Below, piece after piece: positions 24,738 through 27,138 of a stretch of DNA of 27,138 nucleotides. Source of the stretch: 66-474 sp035249465 (lineage in GTDB: Bacteria; Pseudomonadota; Gammaproteobacteria; Xanthomonadales; Rhodanobacteraceae); NCBI GenBank assembly GCA_035249465.1, contig DATFGL010000082.1, positions 1-27,138 of the forward strand, given 5' to 3'. The translations under genes were made by a program, and so were the position numbers. The notes under the pieces were generated by a model. That model was not told where the DNA came from, ran no database searches, and saw only the letters and a program-made list of their open reading frames with translations. The first letter of the stretch is position 1, and every line of letters begins with the position of its first letter.

Positions 24738-25857
24738 TCGCGTGTACCCCGGTCGTGTCGGCCGCAGCGATGCGGCGTTGGAATTCCGCGTGGCGGCGGG
24801 TCCGGTCCGCCACCTTGCCTTTCAGCTGTCCGCACGCGGCGTCGATGTCCTCGCCGCGGGTACGGCGGACCATTGCCTGCACGCCGGCGTTCAACAGGAC
24901 GGTCTGGAAATCGCGGATGACCGTTTCGTCCGAGCGTTCGTACTGCGTGCCTGGGAACGGATTGAACGGAATCAGGTTCACCTTGGCCGGCAGGCGGCGC
25001 ATCAGCTTGACCAGCTGCTTGGCCAGAACCGGCATGTCGTTGATGCCTTTCATCAACGTGTATTCGAACGTGATGGTCGCGCGCGGCTTGCGCGCCGCAT
25101 AGCGCGCGCAGGCGTCGAGCAGTTCGTCGATGCCCCAGCGCTTGTTGAGCGGTACCAGCTGCGTGCGCAATTCGTCGTTGGGCGCATGCAAGGACACCGC
25201 CAGTGAAACGTCCGCGACTTCGCCCAGCTTGTCGATCATCGGCACCACGCCGGCGGTCGAGAGTGTCACCCGTTTGGAAGCGAGCCCGAAGCCGAGGTCG
25301 TCGCGCATCAGGCTCATCGCCTTGACGACATTGTCGAAATTCAACAGCGGCTCGCCCATGCCCATCATCACCACGTTGGTGATGCGACGCTGCTGGTGGG
25401 TGACGTTGCCGAGTTGCTTCGCGGCGTGCCACACCTGCCCGATGATTTCGGAGGTGGCGAGATTGCGGTTGAACCCCTGCGTGCCGGTGGAACAGAATCG
25501 GCAGTTCAAGCCGCAACCGATCTGGGAGGACACGCACAACGTGCCGCGGGTCGGCTCGGGGATATACACGGTCTCGACTGCGTTGCCCGCGTCCATGCCC
25601 AACAGCCATTTGCGGGTGCCGTCGCTGGAAGCCTTGTCCAGCAACGCTTTCGGAGGGGCCACCACCGCGACTTCGGGCAGTTTTTCACGCAGGGACTTGC
25701 CGAGATCGGTCATCGCCCCGAAATCGCTTTCGAGACGGTGATAGATCCACTTCATCACCTGATCGGCGCGCCAAGGCTTCTCGCCAAGCCCGGCGAAGAA
25801 GTCGCGCATTCCGTCGCGGTCGAAGTCCAGCAGATTGGCACGGGCCACGTCGGCCAT
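24727..25857 (-). CDS. rlmN: Dual-specificity rRNA/tRNA adenine-C2 methyltransferase RlmN
   Basis: A radical-SAM enzyme that methylates A2503 of 23S rRNA and A37 of several tRNAs. The 376-residue protein has the cluster motif CGLNCRFC (Cys115, 119, 122), the GGE-like MGMGEPL segment, and the C-terminal resolving cysteine in DIDAACGQL (about 342). Cys108 also lies in the CVSSQIGC run. ATG at 25855-25857 has a clear GGGGGAAG site 6 bases upstream. It follows ndk after 22 bases and overlaps pilF. Confidence 0.97.
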   Translation of the reverse strand: MADVARANLLDFDRDGMRDFFAGLGEKPWRADQVMKWIYHRLESDFGAMTDLGKSLREKLPEVAVVAPPKALLDKASSDGTRKWLLGMDAGNAVETVYIPEPTRGTLCVSSQIGCGLNCRFCSTGTQGFNRNLATSEIIGQVWHAAKQLGNVTHQQRRITNVVMMGMGEPLLNFDNVVKAMSLMRDDLGFGLASKRVTLSTAGVVPMIDKLGEVADVSLAVSLHAPNDELRTQLVPLNKRWGIDELLDACARYAARKPRATITFEYTLMKGINDMPVLAKQLVKLMRRLPAKVNLIPFNPFPGTQYERSDETVIRDFQTVLLNAGVQAMVRRTRGEDIDAACGQLKGKVADRTRRHAEFQRRIAAADTTGVHANAA

Positions 25858-25879
25858 GTGCGCTTCCCCCGAAAACAAA

Positions 25880-26308
25880 TTACCCGCGCGGGCAAAGCTC
25901 CGTCGCGGAGAAGAAATAACCGATTTCGAAACGTGCGGTGTCCGGGCCATCCGAGCCGTGCACCGCGTTGGCGTCGATGCTTTCCGCGAAATCCGCGCGG
26001 ATGGTTCCGGCGGCCGCTTCCTTCGGATTGGTAGCACCCATCAGTTCGCGATTCCTGGCGATCGCGCCCTCGCCTTCCAGTACCTGGATCATCACCGGGC
26101 CCGACACCATGAACTCGACCAGCGGCTTGAAGAACGGACGCTCGCGATGGACCGCATAAAAACCTTCCGCTTCGGCGCGTGAAAGTTGTTGCATCTTCGC
26201 GGCGACGACCTGCAGACCCGCCTTCTCGAAGCGTGCGTAAATTTGCCCGATCACGTTCTTGGCGACGGCATCGGGCTTGATGATGGAAAGGGTGCGCTCC
26301 AGCGCCAT
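25880..26308 (-). CDS. ndk: Nucleoside diphosphate kinase
   Basis: Transfers the gamma-phosphate of ATP to other NDPs through phospho-histidine. The 142-residue protein has the active His117 in NAVHGSDGPDTA, the N-terminal LERTLSIIKPDAV and the C-terminal FFSATELCPR. ATG at 26306-26308 has GAGGAAA upstream. It is the first gene of the ten-gene minus-strand run, with a leader of roughly 110 bases carrying repeats and an AT-rich tract. Confidence 0.97.
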   Translation of the reverse strand: MALERTLSIIKPDAVAKNVIGQIYARFEKAGLQVVAAKMQQLSRAEAEGFYAVHRERPFFKPLVEFMVSGPVMIQVLEGEGAIARNRELMGATNPKEAAAGTIRADFAESIDANAVHGSDGPDTARFEIGYFFSATELCPRG

Positions 26309-26349
26309 GGTTTCCTCGATTGGCTGACGAAAAATAAAAAATGCGCACG

Positions 26350-26410
26350 AAACCCCGCGGGCCCGTGAGCATATCTGCAAAACCCCGCGCAAAATACGGA
26401 GTTAGCTCAC
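26350..26410. repeat. Direct and inverted repeats in the ndk leader
   Basis: A 10-base direct repeat AAACCCCGCG occurs at 26350-26359 and 26380-26389, exactly 30 bases apart. An inverted pair GTGAGC (26365-26370) and GCTCAC (26405-26410) brackets the second copy with a 34-base spacer. These lie between the ndk start and its likely -10 element, so they would be in the mRNA leader. The exact 30-base pitch fits a protein binding one face of DNA. Confidence 0.45.
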
Positions 26411-26423
26411 AAAAGAGTGAAAG

Positions 26424-26429
26424 ATTCTA
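26424..26429 (-). promoter_or_regulatory. Candidate -10 element for the ndk run
   Basis: Minus-strand TAGAAT, about 116 bases before the ndk ATG. No good -35 was found at 16-18 bases. If used, the leader of about 110 bases contains the direct and inverted repeats at 26350-26410 and a T-rich stretch on the minus strand (about 26330-26342). Confidence 0.35.
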
Positions 26430-26466
26430 GCTCAACCCGCCAGGCTTGGCCACGCCGGAAATGGCG

Positions 26467-26495
26467 TTGACCGCTACCGTTCCCTGGCCTAGACT
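26467..26495 (+). promoter_or_regulatory. Predicted sigma-70 promoter of the PsrA-like regulator gene
   Basis: TTGACC (26467-26472) and TAGACT (26490-26495) with an exact 17-base spacer. The predicted transcription start near 26502 falls inside the palindrome at 26495-26512, and the leader is only about 23 bases. Confidence 0.6.
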
Positions 26496-26512
26496 TCAAA
26501 CGATTGTTTGAA
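26495..26512. promoter_or_regulatory. Palindromic operator, PsrA-type
   Basis: A perfect inverted repeat TTCAAAC-GATT-GTTTGAA. Its core CAAAC-N4-GTTTG matches the published PsrA consensus (C/G)AAAC-N2-4-GTTT(G/C). It abuts the -10 element and covers the predicted start of transcription, 12 bases before the TetR-type gene's ATG, so binding should block that gene's own promoter. Confidence 0.7.
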
Positions 26513-26524
26513 ACGCCGGCCGTC

Positions 26525-27138
26525 ATGCAGCAAAGCGCGCAATTCTCCACGCGTCAAAAAATCCTCGGTGCCGCCGAGGAGCTGTTCGCCGAACGCGGGT
26601 TTGCCGGCGCTTCGCTGCGCCAGGTGACTGCAGCGGCCAAGGTCAACCTGGCGGCCGTCAACTATCACTTCGGTTCGAAGGACAATCTGATCGAGGAAGT
26701 CTTTCGGCGTCGCCTTGACGAACTCAGCCGGCGTCGCCTCGAACGGCTCGCCACGCTGGAGGCCGCGGGCGACGCAAGCCTGGATACCGTGCTGGACGCC
26801 TTCATCACCCCGGCGCTGGAGCTTTCCCTGGATCGCAAGGGCGGTTCGGTATTCATGCGGGTGCTGGCGCGTGCGTTCGCCGAACACAACAGCAACCTGC
26901 GTACCTTCCTGTCCGACAACTACGGCTACGTGCTGAAGGATTTCGCGGCGGCCTTCACACGCCTGCTGCCGCAGCTCGACAAGCAGGAACTTTATTGGCG
27001 CCTCGACATCGCGGTCGGCGCGCTGACCTACGCCATGGCCGACTTCGGCATGATCCAGCGCCGCAGCGGCGATTCCGAGCGCGAGCACCGCGAGCAGATG
27101 GCCAAACACCTGATTCATTTCACCGCGGCGGGATTGCG
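26525..27138 (+). CDS. PsrA-like TetR-family regulator, C-terminus cut by window edge
   Basis: A TetR-type repressor; 204 codons are visible with no stop before the edge. The N-terminal helix-turn-helix is ILGAAEELFAERGFAGASLRQVTAAAKVNLAAVNYHFGSKDNLI. The C-terminal ligand domain FMRVLARAFAEHNSNLRTFLSDNYGYVLKDF...ELYWRLDIAVGALTYAM closely resembles Pseudomonas PsrA, which senses long-chain fatty acids and controls beta-oxidation and rpoS. I recall this resemblance from the family; no alignment was run. The gene is divergent from ndk. The palindrome directly upstream fits autorepression. No fatty-acid gene is visible in the window, so downstream targets are unknown. Confidence 0.88.
   Translation, partial: MQQSAQFSTRQKILGAAEELFAERGFAGASLRQVTAAAKVNLAAVNYHFGSKDNLIEEVFRRRLDELSRRRLERLATLEAAGDASLDTVLDAFITPALELSLDRKGGSVFMRVLARAFAEHNSNLRTFLSDNYGYVLKDFAAAFTRLLPQLDKQELYWRLDIAVGALTYAMADFGMIQRRSGDSEREHREQMAKHLIHFTAAGL

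Noticed and set aside
26350..26410. CRISPR-like repeats in the ndk leader
   Set aside because: Only two 10-base copies, no array and no cas genes.

Overview
The window is dense, GC-rich chromosomal DNA. Protein families, gene order and GTG starts suggest a gammaproteobacterium of the Xanthomonadales, most plausibly Rhodanobacteraceae-like. This is inferred from recognisable homologues, not from a marker gene. I see no rRNA, tRNA, CRISPR array, transposase, integrase or phage gene. The left third (1-11.6 kb) is an accessory mix of short operons. The right two thirds (11.6-26.3 kb) is housekeeping.

Left third. A minus-strand series runs from a patatin-like lipoprotein through a small UBP-type zinc-finger protein to the start of a cyclic-nucleotide-domain/thioredoxin-reductase-like fusion that leaves the window. 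A DoxX membrane protein and an OsmC-type thiol peroxidase follow on the plus strand, then a minus-strand HtrA-like protease with no export signal. A copper module follows (predicted envelope protein, CopC, CopD). It is flanked by the 57-residue stump of a cation-diffusion-facilitator gene, and copD has no normal start codon in front of its first membrane helix, so this island looks partly decayed. Next come a 93-residue orphan, tadA, a small membrane protein, a DUF899 thioredoxin-fold protein, and a two-gene unit of a double winged-helix regulator and a cytosolic beta-propeller protein.

Right two thirds. guaB and guaA (GMP synthesis) lie in tandem on the minus strand, separated by a pair of inverted repeat elements. 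A DUF167 gene, folD and a DUF1244 gene follow. Then a roughly 10-kb single-strand run of ten genes reads, in transcription order, ndk, rlmN, pilF, rodZ, yfgM, bamB, der, mobA, moeA, moeB (rhodanese fusion). Several neighbours overlap by 4-11 bases, which indicates translational coupling. The order resembles the enterobacterial ndk-rlmN-rodZ-ispG-hisS-yfgM-bamB-der cluster, but ispG and hisS are absent, pilF is added, and three molybdenum-cofactor genes are attached downstream. The last gene, cut by the window edge, is a PsrA-like TetR regulator with a perfect palindromic operator overlapping its own promoter.

Nothing here is clearly a new defence or mobile system. The best leads are the UBP-zinc-finger/redox/patatin group, the double winged-helix regulator with its beta-propeller partner, the damaged copper island, and repeat elements that appear to have altered local gene structure, notably the N-terminus of MobA.
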